A stretch of 64,000 nucleotides of DNA. Source: Streptomyces sp. NBC_00259 (GTDB taxonomy: Bacteria; Actinomycetota; Actinomycetes; Streptomycetales; Streptomycetaceae). The notes beneath the pieces are model-generated. The model saw nothing but the letters and a program-made list of their open reading frames with translations, searched no databases and had not been told where the DNA came from. Shown here piece after piece: positions 8,919 to 17,706 of this stretch. Each line of letters opens with the position of its first letter. The stretch's first letter is position 1. A program made the position numbers and the translations under genes. The stretch lies in contig NZ_CP108080.1 in the NCBI RefSeq assembly GCF_036181745.1, forward strand, positions 682,001-746,000. Direction: 5' to 3'.

Positions 8919-9854
8919 ATGTCCCCCGCCTCCGGCCCCACGGACGGCCCGGCCGTCGCCCTCGACGACGTACACAAGCACTACGGCAGCACCCGGGCCG
9001 TCGACGGTGTGTCCCTGACCGTGGAGCGCGGGGAGTTCTTCGGCCTCCTCGGCCCCAACGGCGCGGGCAAGACCACCCTCGTGGAGATCATGGAGGGCCA
9101 GCGGCGGCCCGACGCCGGCACGGTCAGCGTCCTCGGCCACCACCCCTGGCCCCGCAATCCCGGGCTGCTGCCGCTGATAGGCGTCCAGACCCAGTCGTCC
9201 GCCTTCTTCGTACGGCTCACCGCCGCCGAGCACCTGCGCACCATGGCCGCCCTGTACCGCACGGACCGCGCCGCCGCCGAACGCGCCCTGGCCATGGTGG
9301 GCCTGACCGAGCAGGGCGAGGTCCGGGTGGACGACCTCTCGGGAGGCCAGCGTCAGCGCCTCGCCATCGCCTCCGCACTCGTCCACGAGCCGGAGCTGAT
9401 CTTCCTGGACGAGCCGACCGCCGCGCTGGACCCGCAGGCGCGCAGGGCCTTGTGGCAGGTCCTGCGCGACCTCAAGGGCAAAGGCCGCACCATCATCTAC
9501 ACCACCCACCACCTCGACGAGGCCGAGGCGCTGTGCGACCGGGTCGCCATCCTCGTCGACGGACGGATCGCCGCCCTGGACAGCCCCAGCCGGCTGATCG
9601 CCCAGGGCAGTCCCACCACCCGCCTGGTGGTGCCGGCCGAGCGGCTCACCCTGGAGGCGGCCCGCGCCCTCCAGGGCGTCGACCGCGCCACGCGGGACGG
9701 CGACACGATCGTCCTGGAGACCCTCGACGCCGGCCACGTACTCGCCGCCCTGGAACCCGTCGCGGGGCTGCAGGGCGTGCAGACCCGCACCGCGAACCTC
9801 GAGGACGTCTACCTCGCCCTCACCGGCGCCGCCCAACCGCAGGCACAGCCGTAG
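8919..9854 (+). CDS. ABC transporter ATP-binding protein, peptide export/immunity
   Basis: 311 residues from the ATG at 8919 with GAAGGAGAG upstream. Walker A GPNGAGKTT, signature LSGGQRQRL, Walker B LIFLDEPT and the H-loop region TTHHLDEAEAL are all intact. This is the CcmA/DrrA-like class that pairs with ABC-2 permeases. The permease follows about 80 nt downstream. In this context the pair probably exports the mature peptide or protects the producer. Confidence 0.92.
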   Translation: MSPASGPTDGPAVALDDVHKHYGSTRAVDGVSLTVERGEFFGLLGPNGAGKTTLVEIMEGQRRPDAGTVSVLGHHPWPRNPGLLPLIGVQTQSSAFFVRLTAAEHLRTMAALYRTDRAAAERALAMVGLTEQGEVRVDDLSGGQRQRLAIASALVHEPELIFLDEPTAALDPQARRALWQVLRDLKGKGRTIIYTTHHLDEAEALCDRVAILVDGRIAALDSPSRLIAQGSPTTRLVVPAERLTLEAARALQGVDRATRDGDTIVLETLDAGHVLAALEPVAGLQGVQTRTANLEDVYLALTGAAQPQAQP

Positions 9855-9933
9855 CTCCTGAGCCCTCGCCTCGCTCCGCCATCGCCTCGCCCTCGCCCCG
9901 CCATCGTCCTCGACATCACGGAGACTTGCGACC

Positions 9934-10686
9934 ATGAGCGCCTACGCCGCGCTGACCCAGGCCGGATACCGGGCCTACACGCGCGACAGGACCACCCTCT
10001 TCTTCACCTTCGCCTTCCCCCTGCTCTTCCTCGTCGTCTTCGGCCTGATCTTCCACGGCCAGAACGTCGAGGAGAGCGGCAGGCCCTACATCTCCTACAT
10101 CGCTCCCGGAGTGCTGTCCTGGGGCGTCGGCAACGCCGCGGTCTTCGGCGTCGCCTTCGTCCTCATGCAGTGGCGGCGCGACGACATCCTGCGCCTGATC
10201 CGGATGACACCGACGCCCGTCTCGGCGGTCGTCGCCTCCCGCTACGTCCTCGCGCTCGTCATCGGCGCCGTGCAGAGCGCGCTGTTCGTCGCCGTCGCGA
10301 TGCTGCCCTTCTTCGGGCTCAGCGTGGCCGGCAGCTGGCCGTGGGCGCTGCCGGTCCTCGTGCTCGGCATCACGGCCTTCCTCATGATGGGCGTGATCGT
10401 CGGCTCCTTCACGAGGACGCCGGAGGCCGTCGCGGCCGTCGCGAACTGCCTGATGATCCCGATGGCGTTCCTGTCGGGCTCGTTCTTCCCGCTGGACATG
10501 ATGCCGGGCTGGATGCAGGCCCTGTCCCGGGCCCTGCCGCTGCGCTACCTCAACGACGGCATCTCGGCCGCCCTCACCGGCGGCCCGACCGGCGACATCG
10601 CCGTCGCCTGCGCCGTACTCGCCGGCTTCGCCCTCGTCCTCGGGGCGATCGCGATGAAGACGTTCCGCTGGAGCGACAAGTCATGA
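9934..10686 (+). CDS. ABC-2 type transporter permease
   Basis: 250 residues with six predicted membrane segments, starting with FFTFAFPLLFLVVFGLIF and including the family region GSFFPLDMMPGWMQALSRALP. GGAG lies 10 nt upstream of the ATG. The stop overlaps the start of the next gene (ATGA). It partners the preceding ATPase in a DrrAB-like exporter. Confidence 0.9.
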   Translation: MSAYAALTQAGYRAYTRDRTTLFFTFAFPLLFLVVFGLIFHGQNVEESGRPYISYIAPGVLSWGVGNAAVFGVAFVLMQWRRDDILRLIRMTPTPVSAVVASRYVLALVIGAVQSALFVAVAMLPFFGLSVAGSWPWALPVLVLGITAFLMMGVIVGSFTRTPEAVAAVANCLMIPMAFLSGSFFPLDMMPGWMQALSRALPLRYLNDGISAALTGGPTGDIAVACAVLAGFALVLGAIAMKTFRWSDKS

Positions 10687-12695
10687 CGACCGCCGTGGCC
10701 CTGCCGGCCGGCCGCCCCGACGCTCCCTTCGAACGCGCCCGCACCCGGCTCCAGGCCGAACTCGCCGCACGGCATGCGGCGTTCGCCGACGACGCCGTGC
10801 CCGTGCCGCGGGTCGTCCCGCTGGGCGCGGCCGACGTCCTCGGCTTCGGTCACCCGGACCCGTACGCCGCCGTGCGGCCGACGGCCGATGTCCATCTCAC
10901 CTCCCGCGCGGTGCTCATCGGGCCGTGGGGCGGCGACCGGCCCGCAGGCGACGACGGACCCCGGGACGGCGGGCCCCGGGGCGGCGGCGGGGCGTGCGGT
11001 CAGTGCCTGGCCATGCGGTGGCAGCGGCTGCGCAGCCGCTCGGAGCGTGAGGCGCTGGAGCTCGGCGGAGAACCGCACGGCGCCGACCGGTGGCCGCTGC
11101 TCACGCCGTACGCCGTCGACGCCGTCTGGGCCGTCCACCGGGCCGTGTTCACCGGTCGGCCCACCCCGCCGGCCGACGGCGCGGCCGACCGGGCGCTGCC
11201 GCAGGTCACCCGCGTCGACCTCGTCACCCTGGCCACCGCGACCTTCCCGCTGCTGCCCGAGCCGCTGTGTCCCTCGTGCGTCCGACCGGTCCCGGAGAGC
11301 GCCGACGCGGCGCGTCTGCGGCTCGTCCCCTCGCCCAAGCCGGCCCCCGGCAGCTACCGGTTGCGGCCCATCGGCTCGTACGACCTGCCGCAGGCGGCGC
11401 TGGCCAACCCGGTGTGCGGGGCACTGGGCGCCGGCACCTGGACCAACCCGGCGTCCACCACCACCGCGCCCGTCGCCGGCACCGCCTTCGTGCGCGGCTA
11501 CGCGGGCCTCAACGACGTCACGTTCAGCGGCCAGGCCAACAGCTACGCCACCAGCCGTACCCTGGCCCATCTGGAGGGCCTGGAGCGCTACGCCGGCACG
11601 CACCGCCGCCGCGGCACGAGTCCGGTCACCGCCTCCTACGACGCCCTCGTGGCGGACGGCGTGCCCGTTCTCGACCCGGCCGGGTGCGGCTTCTACTCCC
11701 CCGAGACCTATGCGAGCGACCCGCTGGTCAGCCCCTTCGACCCGGGCCGGGAGATCCCGTGGGTGTGGGGCCACTCGCTGCGCGACGACCGCCCGCTGCT
11801 GGTCCCGGCGCGGATCGCGCACTACAGCGCCGGGGTGCGGGCGGACAACTTCGTCTTCGAGTGCTCCAACGGATGTGCGACCGGGGGCAGTCCGTCGGAA
11901 GCGGTCCTCTTCGCCCTGCTCGAACTGGTCGAGCGGGACGCGTTCCTGCTGGCCTGGTACGGCCGGGCGCGGCTGACCGAGATCGATCTGGACAGCTGCG
12001 GCACGGCGGTGCGCGCCATGATCGACCGGGCCGCGCTGCACGGCTACGACGTCCATGCCTACGACACCCGCATGGACCTGGCCGTACCGGTGGTCACCGC
12101 GCTCGCGGCCCGCCGTGACGGCGGGCCGGGCACGCTGTCCTTCAGCGCCGCGGCCGGCTTCGATCCGCGCGAGACCGTCGAGTCGGCGCTGTCCGAGGTC
12201 CTCACGTACCTCCCGCATCTTCCCTACCAGGTCGCGGAGCGTCATACCGAACTGCGGGCGATGGCGCGCGACTACACGAAGGTGCGGCACCTCAAGGACC
12301 ATGCCCAGCTCTTCGGGCTTCCCGAAATGGTCGAGCACGCGAGCGAGTTCCTCGATCCGACCGGCGTCCTGCCGCTCGACGAGGTGTTCGGCGACTGGGC
12401 GGAGGTACGGCCGAGGACCGACGACCTGCTGGACGACCTGCGTTTCCTGCGCGACCGGCTGGTGGCCGCCGGGTACGACGTCGTCGCCGTCGACCAGACG
12501 ACGCCGGAGCAGCGGGGCATGGGGCTGCACACGGTCGGCATGACCGTGCCCGGCATCCTGCCGCTGGACTTCGGCTGGGCGCGGCAGCGGGCCCTGCGCA
12601 TGCCGCGGCTGCGCACCGCGCTGCGCGACGCCGGCCGGCGCGCCGATGTCCTGCCCGGGTCGGCGGTCAAGGCCGTACCGCATCCGTTCCCGTGA
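10683..12695 (+). CDS. TOMM leader-binding/YcaO cyclodehydratase fusion (copy 2)
   Basis: 670 residues from the ATG at 10683, overlapping the permease stop. It has the same layout as the first fusion: an N-terminal E1-like leader-binding part with CxxC pairs C105/C108 and C196/C199, then a YcaO domain (SNGCATGGSPSEAVLFALLE, ERDAFLLAWYG). It ends AVPHPFP, again a PxPxP tail. The two fusions are clearly paralogous but diverged, and copy 2 lacks the acidic repeat. They may cyclise different residues or act in sequence. It is the last gene of the same-strand run, and a hairpin follows before the convergent precursor gene. Confidence 0.87.
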   Translation: MTTAVALPAGRPDAPFERARTRLQAELAARHAAFADDAVPVPRVVPLGAADVLGFGHPDPYAAVRPTADVHLTSRAVLIGPWGGDRPAGDDGPRDGGPRGGGGACGQCLAMRWQRLRSRSEREALELGGEPHGADRWPLLTPYAVDAVWAVHRAVFTGRPTPPADGAADRALPQVTRVDLVTLATATFPLLPEPLCPSCVRPVPESADAARLRLVPSPKPAPGSYRLRPIGSYDLPQAALANPVCGALGAGTWTNPASTTTAPVAGTAFVRGYAGLNDVTFSGQANSYATSRTLAHLEGLERYAGTHRRRGTSPVTASYDALVADGVPVLDPAGCGFYSPETYASDPLVSPFDPGREIPWVWGHSLRDDRPLLVPARIAHYSAGVRADNFVFECSNGCATGGSPSEAVLFALLELVERDAFLLAWYGRARLTEIDLDSCGTAVRAMIDRAALHGYDVHAYDTRMDLAVPVVTALAARRDGGPGTLSFSAAAGFDPRETVESALSEVLTYLPHLPYQVAERHTELRAMARDYTKVRHLKDHAQLFGLPEMVEHASEFLDPTGVLPLDEVFGDWAEVRPRTDDLLDDLRFLRDRLVAAGYDVVAVDQTTPEQRGMGLHTVGMTVPGILPLDFGWARQRALRMPRLRTALRDAGRRADVLPGSAVKAVPHPFP

Positions 12696-12734
12696 ACCGG
12701 CGCGGCGCCGGCACGGCCGGCGCCGCATGCGGAA

Positions 12735-12769
12735 CATCCCCCTGTGCGACGGGGACGCACAAGGGGATG
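12735..12769. terminator. Bidirectional hairpin between ycaO copy 2 and the precursor gene
   Basis: Arms CATCCCCCTGTGCG and CGCACAAGGGGATG pair at 13 of 14 positions around a 7-nt loop. It lies between convergent genes (12695 and 12800), so it can terminate both. There is no T-tract, as is common in Streptomyces. Confidence 0.7.
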
Positions 12770-12799
12770 CGGTCCGGGCGGCCCGGACTTCCTGGTGGA

Positions 12800-12976
12800 T
12801 CAGGCGCTGCAGGAGGTGGTGCTGGTGGTGCTGGAGCAGGTGGACGTCGAGGAACACGACGTCGAACCGGCCAGGACGACCTCGGCGGCGTCGGAGTAGT
12901 CCGAGATCTCGAAGGTCTCCGACTCCAGCTCCAGGATCTCGTCGGCCAGGGTGGCGAGTTCGGGCTTCGGGGCCAT
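12800..12976 (-). CDS. Thiazolylpeptide-type precursor peptide (58 residues)
   Basis: Read on the minus strand from the ATG at 12976 with AGGAGA about 7 nt upstream, to TGA at 12800-12802. The leader (about residues 1-37) is acidic and begins MAPKPELATLADEILELESE, followed by FEISDY. It ends VVLAG just before the core, in the style of thiazolylpeptide leaders. The putative core, residues 38-58, holds 10 Ser, 7 Thr, 3 Cys (41, 47, 56) and a terminal Ala. Every residue except the last is a target for azole formation or dehydration. The gene is convergent with the biosynthetic run. Inference: this is the substrate of the YcaO, SagB and LanB enzymes encoded upstream. The exact leader/core boundary is not established. 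Confidence 0.9.
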   Translation of the reverse strand: MAPKPELATLADEILELESETFEISDYSDAAEVVLAGSTSCSSTSTCSSTTSTTSCSA

Positions 12977-13083
12977 GGGCTTCTCCTTCGGGTTCCGGGA
13001 CCCGCCGGCCGTTTCCGGCGAAGCTCCCTCGGACCCATTGCAGCCGTACGCCCTCTCACATCACCGCGGCTTCCGCTGTCACC

Positions 13084-13106
13084 TCACTGACACCTGCTGT
13101 CAGTGA
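13084..13106. promoter_or_regulatory. Perfect inverted repeat between precursor and M20 genes
   Basis: TCACTGACA, 5-nt spacer, TGTCAGTGA: a perfect 9-bp inverted repeat in the divergent gap between the precursor (minus) and amidohydrolase (plus) genes. A partial extra copy (CTGTCACCT) sits just upstream. It could be an operator for the LuxR-type regulator at 14.8-15.8 kb, which is inferred from position only. Confidence 0.5.
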
Positions 13107-13196
13107 AGCGCCGAAGGTCTGCCGCACCGGCCCCGCACGCTGGCAGGAGACACCGACCGTGCCCCACCGCAGTCACAGGAAGAGGCCCGAACTCCG

Positions 13197-14411
13197 ATGA
13201 CGGCGACCGACGTACCGCCCGGCGTGCTGCGTTCCGCGCTGGAGTTCTATCTCGACCTGCACGCCCATCCCGAGCTGTCCGGCTCCGAGGTGCGCACCGC
13301 GGCCGCGCTCGCCGAGCGGCTGCGGCGTGACGGCTGCACCGTGACGGGGGAGGTCGGCGGCCACGGTGTGGTGGGCGTCCTGTCCAACGGATTCGGCCCG
13401 ACGGTCATGGTGCGCACCGAACTCGACGCGCTTCCCGTGCACGAGCGCACCGGTCTCGCCTACGCGAGCCGAACGCCCGGGGCCATGCACGCCTGCGGAC
13501 ACGACCTCCACACGGCGGCGGCCGCCGGCGCCCTCGCGCTGCTCGCCGGGGTCCGTGACACCTGGAGCGGCACCGTCCTGGTGGTCGGCCAGCCCGCGGA
13601 GGAGGACCTCACCGGCGCCGCCGCGATGCTCGCGGACGGTCTGTACGAGCGCTTCGGCACACCGGACGCGGTGCTCGCCCAGCACTGCGCTCCGCTCCCG
13701 GCAGGCACGGTGGCCCACGGGCACGGGCCGCTGATGGCCGGCAGTGTCACGCTGGACGTGGTGATCCACGGCACCGGAGGTCACGCCGGTGCTCCGCAGT
13801 CGGCCGTCGACCCGGTGGTGATCGCCGCGGCGGCGGTGCTGCGGCTGCAGACCGTGGTGTCGAGGGAGACCGCGCCGGCCGAGCAGGTCGTCCTGACCGT
13901 CGGCTCCCTCCATGCCGGCGACCGGGCCAACGTCATCCCCGACGAGGCGCGCATGTCGCTGTCCGTACGGGCGTTCACGGACGCCGCGCTCGGCCGGGTC
14001 GTGGCGGCGGTGGAACGTGTCGTACGGGCCGAGTGCGCCGCGTCCGGCTGCCCCAGGGCGCCGGAGTTCACCGTCATCTCGCGGTCGACGCCGCTGGTGC
14101 AGCACGCGGCGACCGCACAACTCGTCCGCCGGGCCCACGAAGAGGCCTTCGGCGCGCACCGTGTGACGGGCTGGCCCGGGTCGACCGCCACGGAGGACTT
14201 CGGGCACTTCGGCGTGGACGGCGTGCCGATCGCGTACTGGATTCTGGGGGCCACCGGTGCCCGGCAGTGGCGCGCGGCGAGGGAGGGGACCGCGCCCCTG
14301 CCGGCCAACCACTCGCCCGAGTTCGCGCCCGACGTCAGAAACGCCCTCCCGGCCGGCATCACCGCCATGGCCGCTGCCGCACTGCGCGTACTGCACGCAC
14401 GCCCCGAGTGA
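13197..14411 (+). CDS. M20-family amidohydrolase/peptidase
   Basis: 404 residues from the ATG at 13197. It has the M20D layout: a metal-binding block MHACGHDLHTAAAAG, then GQPAEED with the catalytic acidic pair, a dimerisation domain with GTGGHAGAPQ, and a C-terminal STATEDFGHF metal segment. Such enzymes hydrolyse N-acyl amino acids, small amides or peptides. The gene is divergent from the precursor and in line with the next small gene, so it may trim the peptide, tailor its C-terminus or detoxify. No direct evidence ties it to the pathway. Confidence 0.82.
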   Translation: MTATDVPPGVLRSALEFYLDLHAHPELSGSEVRTAAALAERLRRDGCTVTGEVGGHGVVGVLSNGFGPTVMVRTELDALPVHERTGLAYASRTPGAMHACGHDLHTAAAAGALALLAGVRDTWSGTVLVVGQPAEEDLTGAAAMLADGLYERFGTPDAVLAQHCAPLPAGTVAHGHGPLMAGSVTLDVVIHGTGGHAGAPQSAVDPVVIAAAAVLRLQTVVSRETAPAEQVVLTVGSLHAGDRANVIPDEARMSLSVRAFTDAALGRVVAAVERVVRAECAASGCPRAPEFTVISRSTPLVQHAATAQLVRRAHEEAFGAHRVTGWPGSTATEDFGHFGVDGVPIAYWILGATGARQWRAAREGTAPLPANHSPEFAPDVRNALPAGITAMAAAALRVLHARPE

Positions 14412-14430
14412 CGCGAAGGGAACGAACGAC

Positions 14431-14691
14431 ATGATGACGACCGGCCCGGCGGAGTACGTGGACGTCGTCGCGGTCCGCGACGACCGGTCCGCCCCGGCGG
14501 GAGAGACGACGGTGATCCGGCTGCTCGGACTGCTTCCCGGCCACTGGTCCTGCATTCCCGAGGTCGCTCCCGACCGCATCCGTCTGCGGATCGGGCTGGA
14601 CCCGGCGACCAACCGTACGGCGGTGAGCAGCGCCGTCAGCCGGGTCCTGGCGGACTCGGCGCTGCGCGGCTGGTCCCGCGACCAGGCCTGA
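14431..14691 (+). CDS. Small protein of unknown function next to the peptide cluster
   Basis: 86 residues from the first of two adjacent ATGs (14431), with GAAGGG upstream and 19 nt after the amidohydrolase stop. It is probably co-transcribed with that gene. Alternating strands and helices (for example TTVIRLLGLLPG, then RIRLRIGL, then SSAVSRVLADSAL) suggest a small alpha/beta fold. I do not recognise the family. Confidence 0.6.
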   Translation: MMTTGPAEYVDVVAVRDDRSAPAGETTVIRLLGLLPGHWSCIPEVAPDRIRLRIGLDPATNRTAVSSAVSRVLADSALRGWSRDQA

Positions 14692-14774
14692 CCAGGCCGG
14701 CGCGACGGGCTCAACGGCTCGACCGGCCCAGGGTCTCGACCGGCCCTGCGGCTCAGGGTCCAGGGTTTCGCGGC

Positions 14775-15761
14775 TCAGACCCAGCCTCGTTCGCGGGCGA
14801 GCAGCGCCGCGTGGGCCCTGTTGGCCGCGCCGAGTTTCTGCATGATGTCGGCGACATGGCGCCGGTAGGTGCGTACGGAGACTCCGAGGTCGCGCGCGCC
14901 GGTCTCGTCCTTGCCGACCGAGCACATCGACAGCAGCACCCGACGTTCGGTGCCGGTCAGTCCCTGCTCCCCGGCGTCGGGACGGGTCTCGGCGCCCGCC
15001 ACGGTGGGGAGTTCGTCGGCCTGGCTCCAGATCTTCTCGAACAGGGCGATGATGTTCGAGACGAGGCCGGTGCTGCGGGCGAGGAGCGCGCCGCGGGACG
15101 TGTTCTGCGGGTCGAGCGGCACGAGAGCGGTGCGGCCGTCGTAGACGAGGATGCGCTCCGAGATGTTCTCGGCCACCTTGATGACCGCTCCCTCGGCGGC
15201 GAGTTCGCGCAGATAGTCCGCCGTGGGCGCGTGGTCGAGCGCCGCGCGGAGCACCACGTTGCGTATCCGTATGCCTCTTCGCAGGCATCTCAGGTCCAGA
15301 GGCCGTGATCGTTCTATGTTCTCGGCCGAGAGCCTGGTGTAGGGCTCGACGGAGAGGATCTCGTCGCGGGCGAAGAAGGCGAGGTCCTCGATCCGGTTGC
15401 GTATCTCCTCCAGGCCGTGGAGCTGTTCGATGCCCTGCGGCGCCATCCAGGCGCCCTGCTCGGAGCGAAGGCTCTGGACGATGTGCCGGGACTGGGTGAC
15501 CCGCTGCACCTCCTGAAGGAGCGCGTGGAGCCGGGCGTCGGTGAGCCTGGCCACGGCGACCTCGGGGTCGGCGGGGGTGATACGGCCCCCGGCCCCGGTG
15601 GGGTGGATCAGCCCGAGGTGGCGCAGCCTCTCCAGGCAGTGGTCGGCATCGCGCCCCGCGTCGTCGCCGAGCTTGCGGAGCTCATCGATCGCGGTGTCGG
15701 GATTGCGCAGGAAGTGCCGGTAGAGCTCTTCCTCTGCCGCGGAGACGCCGAATATGGACAT
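14775..15761 (-). CDS. LuxR-type transcriptional regulator with TrmB-like N-terminal part
   Basis: 328 residues from the ATG at 15761. A TTG five codons earlier is also possible. The N-terminal region AEEELYRHFLRNPDTAIDEL looks like a winged helix of the TrmB/HTH type. The C-terminal ~65 residues hold a LuxR/FixJ HTH: LTGTERRVLLSMCSVGKDET, then a recognition helix in VSVRTYRRHVADIMQKLGA. This one-component architecture is common next to Streptomyces peptide clusters. It ends about 80 nt from the convergent small gene and is the most likely cluster-linked regulator. Confidence 0.82.
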   Translation of the reverse strand: MSIFGVSAAEEELYRHFLRNPDTAIDELRKLGDDAGRDADHCLERLRHLGLIHPTGAGGRITPADPEVAVARLTDARLHALLQEVQRVTQSRHIVQSLRSEQGAWMAPQGIEQLHGLEEIRNRIEDLAFFARDEILSVEPYTRLSAENIERSRPLDLRCLRRGIRIRNVVLRAALDHAPTADYLRELAAEGAVIKVAENISERILVYDGRTALVPLDPQNTSRGALLARSTGLVSNIIALFEKIWSQADELPTVAGAETRPDAGEQGLTGTERRVLLSMCSVGKDETGARDLGVSVRTYRRHVADIMQKLGAANRAHAALLARERGWV

Positions 15762-15973
15762 CTCGTTCTCACGCAACGCGCCCTCAGTGTGTGAGTTCGG
15801 TTCGACCGGGATGGCGGGTGGCCTCCGGCGTGCTGATACGAGGGAAGGTTAACCGCATACCAGGCTGGGAGTTGGATGTGGTGCGGGCGAGAACACCGAC
15901 TTACCGGATCATGAAGACCGGGTTCAGGCGGACCGGACGCCCTTTGCCGCGCAGCTCGCCGTGGGACGCGCAG

Positions 15974-16546
15974 TCAGGTCGCCGAGCGCCCTCGCCCGCG
16001 ACGGCGCACCCGCCCGGATTCACCGGGACCGCCCAGGCCGGCCCCCGCGTCCCCGGCGCCGCCGGCCTGATCGGGGGCGTTCACGTGGCCGGCGAGCTTG
16101 CACAACGTCGCGCGGAACGTCTCGCGCGCGTCCTCGGACAGGACCTCGAGCAGCTGCCGCTCGGCAAGGCTCACCCGCTCGTGCAGCCGCCGCCAGCGCT
16201 CGACTCCCTGCTCGGTGGCGAGGACGTGCCGGTTCCTGCGATCCGCCGGATCGGGCCTGCGCTCCACCAGGCCCTCCCTCTCCAGGTCGTCCAGCAGGTA
16301 GGTCATGACCGTCCGGTCGACGCCGAGGCGTTCGGCGAGGGCCCGCTGACTGCCGGCCCCTCCCTGTACGGCGGCCGAGAGGACGAAGTAGCCGCGGGGT
16401 CCGCTGGGGATGTCGCCGACGGCCGCTTCGGCCGCCTTCGCATAGGCACGGAAGACCATTCCGATGGCGATTCCGAAGTCGTCCTCCAGCCGGGCGCTGA
16501 CCGGCTCCGGTGCACCGTTCGCACGCTGTGCCGTCACGACGAACAC
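15974..16546 (-). CDS. MarR-family transcriptional regulator
   Basis: 190 residues from a GTG at 16546. The winged-helix core is clear: GSQRALAERLGVDRTVMTYL followed by LEREGLVERRPDPADRRNRH, the MarR wing. The C-terminal ~30 residues are Gly/Arg-rich and disordered-looking. Target unknown. It is divergent from the secreted-protein gene at 16959. Confidence 0.85.
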   Translation of the reverse strand: MFVVTAQRANGAPEPVSARLEDDFGIAIGMVFRAYAKAAEAAVGDIPSGPRGYFVLSAAVQGGAGSQRALAERLGVDRTVMTYLLDDLEREGLVERRPDPADRRNRHVLATEQGVERWRRLHERVSLAERQLLEVLSEDARETFRATLCKLAGHVNAPDQAGGAGDAGAGLGGPGESGRVRRRGRGRSAT

Positions 16547-16766
16547 GATAGTTCACCGTCGAGTTTCCATACGCTCTGCGTGACAGATGATTCCTCACCG
16601 CCGCCACGGGTCTCGTTCACCGGCACGCCCCCCTGGCGCCCAAGCGATCACCCGCACGAGAAGCCATTGAATCTTTAAAAGAAGATCGGAACCAACAGCT
16701 CATCACGCCTCATTGTCCATGAGCTCCAATCCAACCAATGAGGCGACCATCACATGAATCCAATCG

Positions 16767-16794
16767 TTGACGTACTTCAATCATCTGCTAGCTT
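16767..16794 (+). promoter_or_regulatory. Candidate sigma-70-type promoter for the small secreted protein
   Basis: TTGACG, 16-nt spacer, TAGCTT, in an unusually AT-rich part of the 412-nt gap between the MarR gene and the secreted-protein gene. The start codon is 165 nt downstream. Apart from this promoter and AT-rich sequence (16660-16760) I see nothing else in the gap. Confidence 0.45.
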
Positions 16795-16958
16795 TGCCTT
16801 ACTGCGAAGCCCGGAGCCCGGAGCCCGCGAACGGTGAACCAGCACCGCGAACGACACGACTCCTCGCTGCTTACGAGCACACGCGCCTTGCGGACGGACC
16901 TCACCAGCAGATCCGTCGTACCGAAGCCCAAAGGCGGGCGTCAGAAGGAGACAGAGAC

Positions 16959-17357
16959 ATGAACAAGCTGATGCGACGCATAGCCATCACCACGATCTCG
17001 GTGGCTCTGGCCGGCACCACCGTCGTGGGCACCACCGGCTCCGCGTCGGCGGCCCCCCGCGCCACCGCACAGGAGCAGCGGGACGTCAGCACCGTTGTCG
17101 CCGACCGGCACGGCGGGCGCCACGACCAGGAGGGTCGTTGGCGCTGGGACCCCGAGCGCTGGGACCGCGACCAGGCCGGCTTCTGGTACTGGCACGGCAA
17201 CGACCGCCACCACTATTGGTTCGACGGGCACCGCTACTTCCGCTGGATCGGCGGCGAGTGGATCGTCTTCGTGCCGACCGGCCACCACCACGGTGACGTC
17301 GACTGGCACGCCGACCAGGTCCTCGACAGCGAGAACCACCACACGCCCAAGCGCTGA
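16959..17357 (+). CDS. Small secreted His/Trp-rich protein
   Basis: 132 residues from the ATG at 16959 with AGAAGGAG upstream. An N-terminal signal peptide (RR, then a hydrophobic ITTISVALAGTTVVG stretch and SASAAP) suggests export with cleavage near residue 30. The mature part is rich in Trp, His, Asp and Arg (for example RWRWDPERWDRDQAGFWYWH) and could bind metal or cell wall. I do not recognise a family. Confidence 0.72.
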   Translation: MNKLMRRIAITTISVALAGTTVVGTTGSASAAPRATAQEQRDVSTVVADRHGGRHDQEGRWRWDPERWDRDQAGFWYWHGNDRHHYWFDGHRYFRWIGGEWIVFVPTGHHHGDVDWHADQVLDSENHHTPKR

Positions 17358-17460
17358 ACCGGACCTCGTCCGACACGGCCGACGACCGCGCGGATGTCAC
17401 GTCGAGGCACTGCCTCCACGCGACACCGAAGCACGCCCGATGCACATCCCGGAGTACAGC

Positions 17461-17646
17461 ATGTTCACCACCACGCTCTTCATGGCCATCAACCATCTGC
17501 AGTCCACGACGAAGACCGGCGGAACCGGCCGCCACCGCGGTCGGCGTGCCGACGAACCCCTCCTGGCCTCCCTCCACCTCCACGGCCACGGCAGGCACCG
17601 CCGCATGCTGATGTCCGACCTGCAGGAGAGCGCCGCGAGCAGCTGA
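17461..17646 (+). CDS. Small hypothetical protein
   Basis: 61 residues from the ATG at 17461, chosen because GGAG lies 6 nt upstream. An ATG at 17440 lacks one. Composition is His/Arg-rich in the middle and it ends SDLQESAASS. Family unknown. It follows the secreted-protein gene on the same strand. Confidence 0.4.
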   Translation: MFTTTLFMAINHLQSTTKTGGTGRHRGRRADEPLLASLHLHGHGRHRRMLMSDLQESAASS

Positions 17647-17706
17647 ACGGCGGACGACGCGCTCGGAATCCGAACGCACCGGCCGCGGCCGGTGCGTTCG
17701 TCGCTG

